Shown here: in pieces, positions 1-10,340 of the stretch
Layout of the letters: each line of letters starts with the position of its first letter
Position numbering within the stretch: the stretch's first letter is position 1
Assembly (NCBI GenBank): GCA_027475525.1
Contig: JAMWFC010000116.1
Coordinates: forward strand, 620,001 to 684,000
Direction of reading: 5' to 3'
Source: Macrolepiota albuminosa
Lineage: Eukaryota; Basidiomycota; Agaricomycetes; Agaricales; Agaricaceae
DNA length: 64,000 nt
Notes under the pieces: model-generated
What the model was told of the DNA's origin: nothing
The model's input: the letters and a program-made list of their open reading frames with translations, nothing else
Databases searched by the model: none
Position numbers and translations under genes: made by a program

Positions 1-822
1 CCGCAGACGGATGGGCAGACAGAGCGGGTTAACCGCAGTATAGGTCAGATTTTGAGGGCAGTTGTTCGCCCTGACCAACGGGACTGGGTGGACTGGTGTC
101 CACTCACTGAGTTCGCGATTAACGCGAGTATCTCGGAGACCACAGGGTATGCGCCCTTTGAACTCAACGGAGGGTACTTGCCCTCCATGCTGCACGAAGT
201 TCGTGCTGATACGGTAGCTCACCGTGGAGTTGTCGAGTTCGCCAGGCAGGCCCTGGAGAACATCGCGGCGGCGCATGACGCCATCATAGAGGCGCGAGTC
301 TTTCAGGCGAAGAACGCCAATCACCGTAGGCGAACAGACCCGCCAATAGCTGTAGGAGCGTTGGTATACTTATCAACGCGTAATCTGAGGCTCCCGAAGG
401 GACGGGCGAGTAAACTCTGCCCGAAATGGGTAGGCCCGTACCGCGTCCTAGACGCGGAGCCAAGTACCTCCAACTACGTGTTGGAGCTGCCTCTGGCATT
501 ACAGGAACGACGCATCGTTCCTAAGTTTCATGTGTCGCTGTTGCGACCTTATAGCGCGTCTGACGATGCGCTGTTCCCTAACAGGGCGACCCCGGGCCCC
601 TATGATTTTGGGGCTCGAGACGATGACGAATGGTTCGTCGAGTGCATAATTGGGCACCGGTGGACTGAGCGTAACACGCTCGAGTTTGAGGTACGATGGT
701 CCCTGGGGGACACAACATGGGAGCCACACTCCCATTGCTCCAAGCTAGCGGCACTTGACCGTTATTTGGAGTTGAAGGGCGTTAAGCGCCCACATCAATT
801 AAGTAAGCGTGCCGGCGCTTAA
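1..822 (+). CDS. Gypsy Pol C-terminus: integrase end plus chromodomain (5' partial)
   Basis: This is the last part of a Ty3/Gypsy polyprotein, which inserts element cDNA into chromosomes. The frame is open from base 1, so no start codon lies in the window. The first codons read PQTDGQTERVNR, the classic Gypsy integrase motif carrying the catalytic glutamate of the D,D-35-E triad. It is followed by the GPY/F-like region (KLCPKWVGPYRVLD) and PKFHVSLLRPY, normal for chromoviral integrases. A C-terminal chromodomain follows (FVECIIGHRW, FEVRWSLGDTTWEP), which in chromoviruses targets heterochromatin. It ends at TAA 820-822. No internal stop is seen, so this part may be intact. Short hairpins in the coding DNA (for example 88-103 and 505-520) are unusual. 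Confidence 0.9.
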   Translation, partial: PQTDGQTERVNRSIGQILRAVVRPDQRDWVDWCPLTEFAINASISETTGYAPFELNGGYLPSMLHEVRADTVAHRGVVEFARQALENIAAAHDAIIEARVFQAKNANHRRRTDPPIAVGALVYLSTRNLRLPKGRASKLCPKWVGPYRVLDAEPSTSNYVLELPLALQERRIVPKFHVSLLRPYSASDDALFPNRATPGPYDFGARDDDEWFVECIIGHRWTERNTLEFEVRWSLGDTTWEPHSHCSKLAALDRYLELKGVKRPHQLSKRAGA

Positions 823-1109
823 TTTGATCGGCAGTGCCGATCGCGGCTTGGCTGAGTTGGTCAGCAGCTGTGGCTGAAACACGTCTTAAAAGGCGAAATT
901 TCTTTTTCGCCTTTTTTCCCCAACCATGGACAGCATGCCCGTGGACGTGGCTGAAACACGTCTTAAAAGGCGAAATTTCTTTTTCGCCTTTTTTCCCCAA
1001 CCATGGACAGCATGCCCGTGGACGTAAGTGACAGCAGCAGCAGCAGCTACAGCAGCAGCAATTTGAGAGTACGCCGTCGGTCTTACCGTCGGCTGAAGGG
1101 GGGGGGCAG
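823..1109. other. Post-pol spacer with U-rich hairpins
   Basis: No gene seen. Right after the pol stop lies a hairpin of about 10 bp (AAAGGCGAAA against TTTTCGCCTTT, 888-915) followed by T residues; it appears twice only because of the 77-bp duplication 870-1023. A CAG-rich run lies at about 1031-1062. In a bacterium this would be called a terminator; here it could be an RNA-structure or 3'-end signal for the element transcript. Confidence 0.5.
870..1023. repeat. 77-bp abutting duplication 1
   Basis: Copies 870-946 and 947-1023; duplicates the post-pol hairpin. Confidence 0.95.
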
Positions 1110-2934
1110 ATGGCTCCCCCGCTGACCCAAAATGCGCCCCAGTGGGGACAATCGCAACAGGCGGTGGGCTTCCCACAGCAGCAGCAACAACCAGCGGCGG
1201 GCTACCCGCCGCAGCAGCCGGTGATCAGTGGCTATCCGCCACTTCAAACCATGCAGGGCAACTTCATGCCCCAGAACGCACCTGTGGGCGGCTATCAGCC
1301 CCAACAACCAGCACCGGGCGCTTATGCGCCACATCACACCGAGGGCCAATTCCAGCAACAGGCCTACGGGGGGCTAGTCAGCCCCCAAGCAGCGCCGGCA
1401 TGGAGGCAGCTTGCCCCTGTACCGGCAACAGGGCAACTGGGGACACATCCTTTTCCCCAGTTTACCGCCCCGGCGCACTACCCTGGGATGGGTGGTGTGC
1501 CCGTAATGATGCCGTACCCCCCGGCTTGGATGGGGGCTTGGGGCGCAATGCCCCAGTACAGCGACTCGCATGAGTCGCAAGCCAAGGGAGGCCGGTCGAT
1601 TTCCCTGTCGACCACAGTACCAACCGATAACCTAGAGGGACGCCAAGCATCCCTCGTGCAGGCCACCGCGGCCATTGAGAGAGCAGAAACTCTCAATACA
1701 GAAATAACCTAGAGGGACGCCAAGCATCCCTCGTGCAGGCCACCGCGGCCATTGAGAGAGCAGAAACTCTCAATACAGAACGGAGCGTCGGTTCATTGTC
1801 CGATGCGCCGACGGAGAGCCTGGCCAAGCTCTCCTTGCTACAGCGGCTGGAAATGCCGCACCAATCCGAGCCCAGCTCGGAAGAAGAGTCGCGTCCTCGA
1901 CGCGACAAAGGAAAAGCACGGGCTGTCGAGCCCACTCACAGCCAGGACTTAGTCCTGGCTACCCTTCTCCAACGACTGGGAGATAACGGGTACGATGTAC
2001 CCGCAGAGTCATCATTCCTCCGCGATGCGGAGGCAGTCGTCCTCATCTGCCGGATGATGGACGACATGGATCATATGCGCGCTCAGCGCAAAACTGATCT
2101 CCTTGCCATTTCGGCCGCTCGTAAGCGGCAGACTACACCCCCGAGTCGGGACACCGACTCCAGCAAAAGGGCGCGTCGGCAAGGAGTGGAGGACGCGCCC
2201 TCCCGCTCGATTAAGTCGAGCGTTGCTGCCCCCGGCCGGGAGGCCGGTCTAGGACGGGACATCCTCCCTTATGAAGATGTTCCTGCTCCAGCCGCCCCCC
2301 GGCTTATCCAGCGCCTCGCCAGCGGCGCGTCTGAGGTCGCGTCTTCGCGACCAGTATCCGTGGTATCCACCACGTACTCTGGGGAGCAGAGTTCCAGGGG
2401 TGTGAGCACACGCCCCACTGAGGCCAAGGCCTCACAACCCCGAAAGGATCGTCGGGGTAAGCAACCGGAAGTGCGCACCTACGTCAACGTGCACTTCCCC
2501 GAGGATGCCCCGAAAGGGGCCCCAGGGGCTAACATCCCCTTTTTACCCGCTATACTGGTAGAGGGCCTGCCAGCCCGACTCCCGCGGTGTGTGTGGGCAA
2601 TGGACCCACGATCTGAGAAGTCGGAGCCGGAGAGGCTGCCTTCCCCTCCCTCCGACGACGATTGGTATGAGGAGCCTGAAGAGGCTCGTATGGAATCTCG
2701 GAGCCGGAGAGGCTGCCTTCCCCTCCCTCCGACGACGATTGGTATGAGGAGCCTGAAGAGGCTCGTATGGAATCCCAGTGCCGCACGAGACGGCGGCACA
2801 ACGTATGGCGCGCGAACGGCGCAACAGCAATCGACGAGCCAAGATGGAGCGTCGGGCGCAGAACAGCGCCAAACGAGGGGCCGCCCTCCTTGAGGACGAA
2901 ACCGGGCGCATCCCTGATGCGCTCGGTGTGGTGA
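1110..2934 (+). CDS. Gypsy-associated ORF A, Pro/Gln-rich N-terminus
   Basis: I do not recognise the family. From ATG 1110 the protein opens with about 150 residues rich in P, Q, G, Y (PQQQQQPAAGYPPQQ), a disordered low-complexity segment, then a mixed charged region (RRDKGKARAVEP; DDDWYEEPEEAR). Two 77-bp duplications (1627-1780, 2621-2774) interrupt it; with one copy of each removed the frame runs from 1110 to a TGA at 2932-2934, about 556 residues. Even then ORF B lies in another frame, overlapping its end, so either one base is wrong here, an intron is missed, or the two are expressed by frameshifting. It resembles a gag-like or accessory protein in composition only. Confidence 0.5.
1627..1780. 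repeat. 77-bp abutting duplication 2
   Basis: Copies 1627-1703 and 1704-1780; shifts the frame of Gypsy ORF A. Confidence 0.95.
2621..2774. repeat. 77-bp abutting duplication 3
   Basis: Copies 2621-2697 and 2698-2774; near the ORF A/ORF B overlap. Confidence 0.95.
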
Positions 2935-4471
2935 TCTACCGTGATCACACTATTGAGCGCCAGAACTCATTCTTTGGCGCGGGGTTGGCTCCCCAATTCT
3001 ATTGGTCGCCAAGGACCAATACCATCTTCGTCGGGCAAGAAGCCCGCGCAGCCAGGTCCTTCGAGGACGACAAACCGGGCAACGCCGCCGCGACGCCCCA
3101 CAACAGTAAGGTGTACCAAGTTGCACCTCGCGGGTTTCCCCGCAGTCCTCGAGAAGTCCGCAGACTTCATGCACTGGTCAACAACCAGTTTACGCCGCTT
3201 CGGCAGCGTCAGTTGGGCTACCTCTTGCTCAACGAATTCAAGCGGGTGGCGCTCAACTGCCACCCTACGGCCCGAGACAGAGCTATGTCTCATTTACTCG
3301 ACGAGGTCGAGTATAGGACTATCGCGGTACCCTTCGCGAGTCCAGAGGAGCGGGAGAGTTTCCCGCGAATGATTGTGCCGTCGCGGCTCTATCGCCGCAA
3401 AGAGGGAGGGAAGATTGCCTTCGTCGGCCTTACCCCCCCTGATCCAAAGCAACCATTTGCTTTGGACTACCTGGGCTCATACGCCCTCCTCTATGGACGT
3501 CCTGGGACGTCCAATGTGTGGACCGGTCTGGCCATGGACCGAGCCATGCGCATTCATTGGCGCAGCCTCTTTGGGTTTGCGCTTGTACGCGCCCTCAGCG
3601 CCAGCCGCCCCTCTAAGGCCACGGTACACAAGTACCTGGCCTACGTCTTCGCCAGGCCAGGCCTCTATAAAGAGGCCGTGGCCGAGTACGAGGCGGCCAC
3701 GGGGCGAGTCTTTGAGCCCATCCACGCCGACGACCCTACCTTCGAGGTTCGGGCTGTGGACATTCCGGAAGCGTCAGCTTCCGTGTTCTCCACTTCGGAC
3801 GCGTTACGCGTCCTTCTTCACAATCAAATCCCGGTCAGCTGGGCTGACCACGCATACACTTATGGGGTCACCTACTTGGCCCATCTATTCTTCAGCGACA
3901 GCCGGCTCTACAACGAGGTGGCTGCTATCGACGACGAGAGGCTACAACGCCTCGATCACTACGGTACACCCCAGTCCATCCCTCAGTGGGATGGGTGGCG
4001 CGAGGGCACCATCGGCGATTACAACGCCTCGATCACTACGGTACACCCCAGTCCATCCCTCAGTGGGATGGGTGGCGCGAGGGCACCATCGGCGATTGTC
4101 AACGCCTGATGCTCCAGCAGCAGGACAGTCATTGTGCATACGACGACGCGCTCGCCAAGGGGATGTACCTCTCTATCGGGCAAGACATTCATGCCCGCGA
4201 AATCTGGACGCGCCAGTACCCGTCCGACACCGGGGATCTGCCTGATCCCCAACCAACCGTCTCGGGGTCGACCATCGACCCCAATCTCACACTGTCCCCC
4301 CTCCGGGACTATGACGATTCCCTGCCAGTAGCAGGGCCTTCGGGTACTTCTTACGCGCCCGCACCCGAGGATGAACTCCTCGACTACGACATGGACGACG
4401 CGACTGCCGATCCATTCCGGGAGCCTGGGGACTCTCCCATTGCCCCCGTCCCAGACTTACCGACGGCATGA
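2778..4471 (+). CDS. Gypsy-associated ORF B, unknown globular domain
   Basis: Function unknown. After removing one copy of the duplication at 3943-4096 it is a single frame of 538 residues to TGA 4469-4471. The open frame begins at a GTG; the first ATG is 2805 (MARERRNSNRRAKMERR), an Arg-rich start. Then comes a folded-looking block: PREVRRLHALVNNQ, RQLGYLLLNEFKR, FALDYLGSYALLYGRP, VRALSASRPSKATVHKYLAY, followed by an acidic, proline-rich tail (EDELLDYDMDDATADPF). I have a weak impression of similar gag-like or hypothetical proteins beside basidiomycete retroelements, but cannot confirm it. Hairpins are extremely dense in this ORF (3495-3512, 3660-3677, 3797-3813, 3833-3849, 3976-3994). Confidence 0.6.
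3943..4096. repeat. 77-bp abutting duplication 4
   Basis: Copies 3943-4019 and 4020-4096; splits ORF B. Confidence 0.95.
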
Positions 4472-4497
4472 CCGTCGTATTATCTCGAGACCGTAGC

Positions 4498-4651
4498 TCG
4501 GTCTGATTGGGGGGTGTGTAGCGTAGTCCGCTATGTGGCGTTGGCCACATAGCTTTACTTACTGTATAGTAGTATCGGTCTGATTGGGGGGTGTGTAGCG
4601 TAGTCCGCTATGTGGCGTTGGCCACATAGCTTTACTTACTGTATAGTAGTA
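4498..4651. repeat. 77-bp abutting duplication 5
   Basis: Copies start 4498 and 4575; spans the start of the Gypsy LTR. Confidence 0.95.
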
Positions 4652-4903
4652 ACTATTATATTATATTTATTATAATATAATATTATTTACATTCGTATAT
4701 AATTAGTTACCAAGCTGCTTACAAAGCAGCTTACTTTTGTTTTACACTACATAGTCAATAGACCGGTCTGGTCTGATTCTGTACTGTGTGAACTTAAGCT
4801 CTCACAAATCCTGTAACTTCGTTACAAATAGTCAATAGACCGGTCTGGTCTGATTCTGTACTGTGTGAACTTAAGCTCTCACAAATCCTGTAACTTCGTT
4901 ACA
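4515..4903 (+). repeat. Candidate 3' LTR of the Gypsy element
   Basis: It begins TGTGTAGCGTAG after a G-run (attggggggtg, a polypurine-tract-like site) and ends CTTCGTTACA, giving the TG...CA termini of LTRs. Two 77-bp duplications overlap it; without them it is about 235 bp. The matching 5' LTR is outside the window, so neither the boundary nor a TSD can be confirmed. Confidence 0.55.
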
Positions 4904-4904
4904 A
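4751..4904. repeat. 77-bp abutting duplication 6
   Basis: Copies start 4751 and 4828; spans the end of the Gypsy LTR. Confidence 0.95.
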
Positions 4905-5379
4905 TGATGGAGCATGGTAAAGGCATGTAAAAGAAGGAAGAAAAAGTGGGGCAGATCATGATATGTGCCTCTCCTGGTGCTAAGACCCCTCAAGGCATGG
5001 TGACAGCAGAGTAGACATCTCAGTAAAGAGGCAGGAATTTTTCTAGGTTCTTGGTGTTGACAGATACCTTCCCATGCTTGTTGACTGCTACATAATGTCT
5101 CCTCTATCATCTCCACCCACCATACGCACTATGGACCATGTCAAGAACTAGATGCAATACAACAAGGTGCAGATCTGTATAGAGCAGGCCCAAGATTTAG
5201 TGTATGTCAGGGCTATGTGTGAGTGCAAATGCATGTTTCCTGCTGATACTGACCCATTCTCAAAGTATTGTCTCTATTATGGCAGCAGAACAGCTGGGCA
5301 CAGGAATGGTAGAATCCTAGGACCAACAAGGTTGGTAGGAGATGCAGGCAGAGCAGAAGACCCCTCAGCATCATGGGCC
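4905..5379. other. Unassigned AT-rich stretch
   Basis: Nothing recognisable on either strand; short open frames only, with no family motif. Confidence 0.5.
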
Positions 5380-5560
5380 TAGACTATAACTTCTTGCTCC
5401 ATCCCTGCACATCTGCCACTGTGGAGCAGGTGGAGAGTGTTTACAACAACCTGTCCATGGCTGAGTCTACAAACCTTCCAAGAGAGAGGTGCTATCATAG
5501 GGTATAGGTTTGGTGTTGGATCAGAAATGGTTAGCTTGGCCTTTGAAAGATGGATAGCAG
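5380..5560 (+). pseudogene. Possible hAT transposase C-terminal scrap
   Basis: Plus-strand translation reads LDYNFLLHPCTSATVEQVES, then a region with stops containing WCWIRNG. This is reminiscent of the hAT dimerisation region (P-x-S-x-x-VERVFS followed by LGSWSRLGLV-like text). The similarity is short and several residues differ, so it may be coincidence. A protein profile search would decide. Confidence 0.25.
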
Positions 5561-5654
5561 ACTGATGGCAGAGATATTGGCTGGGTAAAAATGGTAGCAG
5601 TCAATTTGGCTATTTGTATGCTCATTACTGCAGGGTTTCAAGAGTGTCATTGTT

Positions 5655-5909
5655 TTTATATTGGGGATACTACAAATTTGGTACTATTAGGCGATCCTCC
5701 TGACATTGTAAAATTGCTTGGTCAATGGACATTGGATTCCTTTTTTGAATATTGAAGATCATTGGAAATCATTGCATTTATGTATGTTGAGCTGCTAAAA
5801 CCCATCATGTCTTATTTGGATTGGAATATTGAAGATCATTGGAAATCATTGCATTTATGTATGTTGAGCTGCTAAAACCCATCATGTCTTATTTGGATTG
5901 GCAATAGCC
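5655..5909 (+). pseudogene. Tyrosine recombinase C-terminal remnant
   Basis: Reads FYIGDTTNLVLLGDPPDIVK then LGQWTLDSFFEY and, after a stop, RSLEIIAFMYVELL. It matches the copy at 41560-42176 (IGGTT, DVVK, QWTLNLF, RYWR), which is the C-terminal part of a fungal tyrosine recombinase as found in DIRS-like or Crypton-like elements; the Tyr of the EYW/RYWR motif would be the nucleophile. Here the Trp codon after Tyr has become TGA. The duplication 5747-5900 lies across this motif. Confidence 0.45.
5747..5900. repeat. 77-bp abutting duplication 7
   Basis: Copies start 5747 and 5824; in the recombinase remnant. Confidence 0.95.
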
Positions 5910-7626
5910 TTTGGTGGGGGTACCTCTTTGCCTTTTCTGGTTAGCCTCAGCTACTACAATTGGGATTTAGAAAAATTTAGCATAAGGAGGATACCCAGTT
6001 GCTCTTATTTGTATGCAGATGACTACACCCACCAAAGGACATTGTATGTAGGATATGAAGCTATATATTATATGAGAACTATAATTTCATTTTATTACTT
6101 AGTTGCACCAATACAGGAGCAAAATGGCATGATTAGAGAAGGTGGAATGGGAGGAACAAAGCATGTCTTGTGAAATGTGACTCAAGTGTGACTGATACTG
6201 GTTTATATAACAACTACCACTATCTGCACATCTGCACATATAACTTGTATATATTTTTAGTTCCAAGTTATTGAGGTGTCTGTTATTTCATTGTCAGCCA
6301 TTGTCTGTTCCCTCAAACTATTTTTGCCATGCCAATACATCTCTCCCTGATTCCAGATGACAAACAAAGCAAATACATCTCCTTTATCCTAAAAGATACA
6401 CAGAAACAGTGTGGCTCCCAGTGTTACTTCCATGCTCCAAGTAATATATGTGAGCAGCATAGTTCTAGACCACTTGCTTGTATGGGCCGTTGCTAGCATG
6501 GCATGACCGAGATCTACCTGCCAAATTTAATCAAAACGTCGACGAGACTGAGGCCTACAGCATAGGGTGTTGAATACGTGACGTGGCAGTGTCAATGTGA
6601 CCACATTAGTGTGACTTGCCAGCACGGCGTGACATGGTAGCGCAGAAGGGAGAAATACCGGCAATGTTTGTATAATATTTAATGTTCGAATCGTATATAA
6701 CAGTATCCGTAATCATAACATAAAAAAAAAGAAAACAAAAAAAGGCATAAATGTTTCAAAAAAAAAAAAAAAAAAAAAAAAAACATTCAGTTGTCAACAA
6801 CGTCCCTGTATGCGTAGAACGTGTTGGCGTCAACACGACCGCCGTACAATAATAAGTACATCCCTGTACGACGTGGCTTCGTATTCGTGGCCTGTAAAGG
6901 GGTGTTATTAGATGAATTACGTCGAAAACTGGCAACTCACCTGTTCCTTGTTACCATTTAGTTCCTTGACCCTCCCTGTAACCCCTTTGATGCGCTCGAA
7001 TGCTCGAATAACATATGCGTGCGCATATCTGGTCATCTGTGAGTTTAACAGAGCCAAAAAAAAGGGGCAAAAACTACGTACTTGATGCCCTGAACCACAC
7101 TGGTCCTTCTGCTTTCCCTTTTTCCGATTTTATACGACGAATCGCCGTCGATAGGTCGGGAAACCACATAGGATGATTGTTCAGAACTCGACAAGCAAAT
7201 CATGGACATTATAAGATGGGAATGGACGTTCAAAGCAGCACTCAGGTTGAGCAATGTCCAGGACACCGTGACATGTCAAATACATGTGTGACAGTAATAT
7301 ATACGCATAAGTGTGGCTCCTGCTGGCTTTAAACAGCTAACATTAACCCCCACGTCGTTTTTGGAGCGTCCGCACGCAGCTAGAGGCTTTGCTGCTCGTC
7401 CTAAAATCGAAATAAAATAGTTCGAAGTACAATCAATAAGTCCGACGTACCAATTTATTACAAATACCTGCCCGGTCCTAAAATCGAAATAAAATAGTTC
7501 GAAGTACAATCAATAAGTCCGACGTACCAATTTATTACAAATACCTGCCCGTGTCGCTCTTGTTAGCTTCAAACAAACGCTTGCCCCTTCCTCGTCCCTG
7601 TATGATCTAAAAACGTTATAATAATG

Positions 7627-7662
<36 letters not shown>

Positions 7663-7872
7663 TTATTCAAATCACAAAGATAAAAATAAATAAAGGAATG
7701 AATAATAAATAAAAAGAAAACATAAAAAGAAATATACGGAAAAGAAAAGAAAAGAGACCAAAACATAAAAAGAAACATACACACCAAAAAAAAAAAAAAA
7801 AAAAAAGGTTCCGATGAGTGGCCATGCTGCGGTATACATACACGTACCGATATCGCTTCAGGCGTTTAATCA
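5910..7872. other. AT-rich stretch with simple repeats
   Basis: No supportable gene. It contains a poly-A run at about 6759-6783, an AAT/ATA microsatellite at about 7617-7660 and a second poly-A run at about 7788-7806, any of which could be tails of degraded retroposons. Confidence 0.5.
7398..7551. repeat. 77-bp abutting duplication 8
   Basis: Copies start 7398 and 7475; non-coding. Confidence 0.95.
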
Positions 7873-7877
7873 CAGTG

Positions 7878-8376
7878 TGTCAGGGGACTCCTCATTTCTT
7901 CCTTTTCTCACTCCTTATCTCTTCACTCTCCTTCCATTCATTCTCTTATTTCTTCTGACATTATTTCATTTTACTGTTTCTATTCTTTCAACACTATCTG
8001 TCAGTACCACTCTCAGCCCTTGAGATGCTCTGGTTCTTTAGCCACCATTCAGACAAGTGTGGGCCCACTCAGCACCGCTTCCAGACCGCTTATATAAGCC
8101 AGAGTTTGCCAGAGTTTGCCCCTTATTTGTACAAGTGTTTGTGTAGGCAATTTTCGAGTCTTTAAGGTTTTGTTGTACTGTACAGTTGTTTCCCACGCTT
8201 CAGAAGCCCCAGAAGCGTCCAACCTGGCATAGGGAATCCCTAGACTTGTTTTCTTTGGATCTCCCTCTGCCAGGTGAGTAGCTACCTTGATATTGTCAGT
8301 ATATATTCTAATACACTTTGGATCTCCCTCTGCCAGCTGTGTGACTGAGCCACAGCCTCTAGAGGTCGCCCTTACA
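7878..8376 (+). repeat. Solo LTR, family 1, with 5-bp TSD
   Basis: A 499-bp sequence starting TGTCAGGGGACTCC and ending GGTCGCCCTTACA, flanked by the direct repeat CAGTG at 7873-7877 and 8377-8381. TG/CA ends plus a perfect 5-bp target duplication show an LTR retrotransposon inserted here and then recombined down to one LTR. A palindromic TATA-like box lies at 8089-8100. A word of about 20 bp, CTTTGGATCTCCCTCTGCCA, occurs twice near the 3' end. Relatives: 43380-43877 (same strand), 50366-50864 and 42345-42758 (opposite strand) and a scrap at 58974-58995. Confidence 0.9.
8089..8100 (+). promoter_or_regulatory. TATA-like box in solo LTR
   Basis: GCTTATATAAGC is a perfect 12-bp palindrome positioned about 210 bp into the LTR, as expected for the U3 promoter; the copy in the LTR at 43380 keeps CATATAAGCC. 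Confidence 0.55.
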
Positions 8377-8381
8377 CAGTG

Positions 8382-9800
8382 TGCACAACTTGTAGCGCAT
8401 CCACTAATGACCAACCATTATGACACATATTCAGCTGTTGCCTGGAGCTACTCGAACGCAATGTTGTAAGATGAATCTTCATCAGTATGAGTATCAACGC
8501 CGACGGTATGGTTGGGATAATGCGAAGCAGCGACCTCTACAAGCTCTGGCATATAGTTAATACCAAGATAACGGTCCTGGCTATACTCAAGGTTTATGCA
8601 CGGACAAACAAAGGTACTGCCTGAGACATGTAGATTGTTTGGTGAGGGACTATCTGTTGGCAAAGGAAGGCAGGCAGACTATTGCATTCCTGGCCACGTT
8701 TAGATTGCTTTATTGTCATATTTCGCCAACACCTAGTAGAGACTAACTTGTGGAATGATGTTGGAGGGGCAACAAACAGAAATGGCAACTTTGATTCATT
8801 GATATATAGCAGAATAACGAAACAGGGCCTTTCGGTTTCACCTAGTCCTAAGAGACACGTAGAGCCATTCAACTATATGACGACTTTACCTGCATTTGGT
8901 TCTGGTTTCATATGATCCATTAGTGAGACTATATGATCTTTTTAAAGCATATGGTCGCGGTTGGGAGAAGACGTACCTAGCACTTTGAATGTCAGCAGCG
9001 CCTGTTTCAGTGACTCCATGAGAGCGGATGCTGACAACCAAACTGCTCATGAGTTGCACGGAGATTGCCATAGATCTATCAAGTCACGTTATATAAAGTA
9101 TGCCACAAGAAACCGCTGGATCCAGAAACATGTTCCATCAGAAAATCTGCCGACCTATTAAGGCGCTTGCACACGTGTTTTAACTCTAGTATACTTCATT
9201 AGTTTATTTTACTCGTGTATTCGTCAACCCTTCCTCCTGGTCCTGTAAATAAGTAGTAGTCAGCTGATAGCTTTCGCCTCTGACACCAATACATGTAGGT
9301 CACGCAATTGCGTGACCAGTTCGGCGCTATCACGTCAGCATTCACGCTAACTGCAGAGGAGAGGTATCTAAGTAAACAGGCCGTCCAACTGACCAGTTCG
9401 GCGCTATCACGTCAGCATTCACGCTAACTGCAGAGGAGAGGTATCTAAGTAAACAGGCCGTCCAACCAAATGCTTACATAATATGTATTAATTATTAATT
9501 ACCAATTAATTATTAATTATCAAATAATTATTAAGATACTTAATTATTTATATATAGTATTTATTGTTATGTTACATATTCCTAAGTTTAAATACGATAT
9601 ATATACATGTACGTAGATAGACAAATACGGTGTGTATTTACTGCAATAAACCGTGAAACACAGTGCGTTGATAATACAATTAAATTATCTGTGAAACTTA
9701 TAAGGCACGGTAAGCATTAGAATTAAACTTACTCACATAGAAGATACATATGTAATACATACATTCCGCTCATGTGAGGTCTGTAATGTGCCCGCACTAA
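8382..9800. other. Unassigned stretch
   Basis: Short minus-strand frames exist (for example about 8450-8660, with PELVEVAASHYPNHTVG), but I cannot link them into a gene or name a family. It also holds one 77-bp duplication (9313-9466). Confidence 0.45.
9313..9466. repeat. 77-bp abutting duplication 9
   Basis: Copies start 9313 and 9390; non-coding. Confidence 0.95.
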
Positions 9801-9810
9801 CAAAATGAGA

Positions 9811-10340
9811 CTATGAAATACCGGAAGACGGAATACTCACTATTTCTCTCGAAGATGTGTTGAAAATGTGATGATGAGTTACGCTAGTCGGAACGATGTG
9901 CATTACTGTTATGCCCCGAGCTGTCCAGCTACACGATGCTCCGGAATATGAATAAGTGTATGCTTTGTCCAATTGTTGCTCATCGTCACTCGGATATAAA
10001 TGAAAAGCTGCAACGAGACGACTTTCTCGGTCGGATCCCTTTAACGTGAGATGTCGCGTGTTATGGTCTATATGAGCATAAGAGCTAGTAGTAATATATA
10101 AAGCTGACATTAGAAAACTGCCTATACATGCTAAAACGTACGTAAAAACTCACCAGAACACCAGATCTGTAACATTCGCCCGTGTCAATACATCGAAGTA
10201 CCGACTGAATACTGTAGACAACGCAACGTCCGCTATCTCCCTCATCCGTCTGCCGCTTGATGACGTAGCGGAAGTGCGGGGTCGCCAACACTGAATACTA
10301 GCGATGGGAAGTGCGGACATGATGTTATACGAGTAGAATA
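9811..10340 (-). CDS. Possible small intron-containing gene, unknown
   Basis: Weak candidate. One minus-strand frame starts ATG at about 10320 (MSALPIASIQCWRPRTSA) and runs to a good donor GTGAGT near 10150; about 50 bp on, after a CTAAT branch-like word, a second frame opens (LYITTSSYAHIDHNTRH, 9811-10100) and ends near another GTGAGT. The reading phase across the first intron does not fit with the obvious AG, so the model is unproven. No domain recognised. Confidence 0.25.

Larger units (their letters stand above)
1..4903 (+). mobile_element. 3' part of a Ty3/Gypsy-type retrotransposon
   Basis: The left edge cuts the element inside the integrase. Order seen: integrase end, chromodomain, stop at 820-822, spacer with strong hairpins, two further ORFs, G-rich tract, then a candidate 3' LTR. 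The whole stretch is GC-rich and filled with short perfect inverted repeats; base composition changes abruptly to AT-rich at the LTR. That shared texture is my reason for assigning the downstream ORFs to the same element. Its gag, protease and RT, and the other LTR, lie outside the window. Six of the 77-bp duplications fall inside it, so apparent lengths are inflated. Confidence 0.75.

Noticed and set aside
834..1031. Rho-independent terminator after pol
   Set aside because: The hairpin plus T-run is real, but this is a eukaryotic element; termination by this means is not expected.
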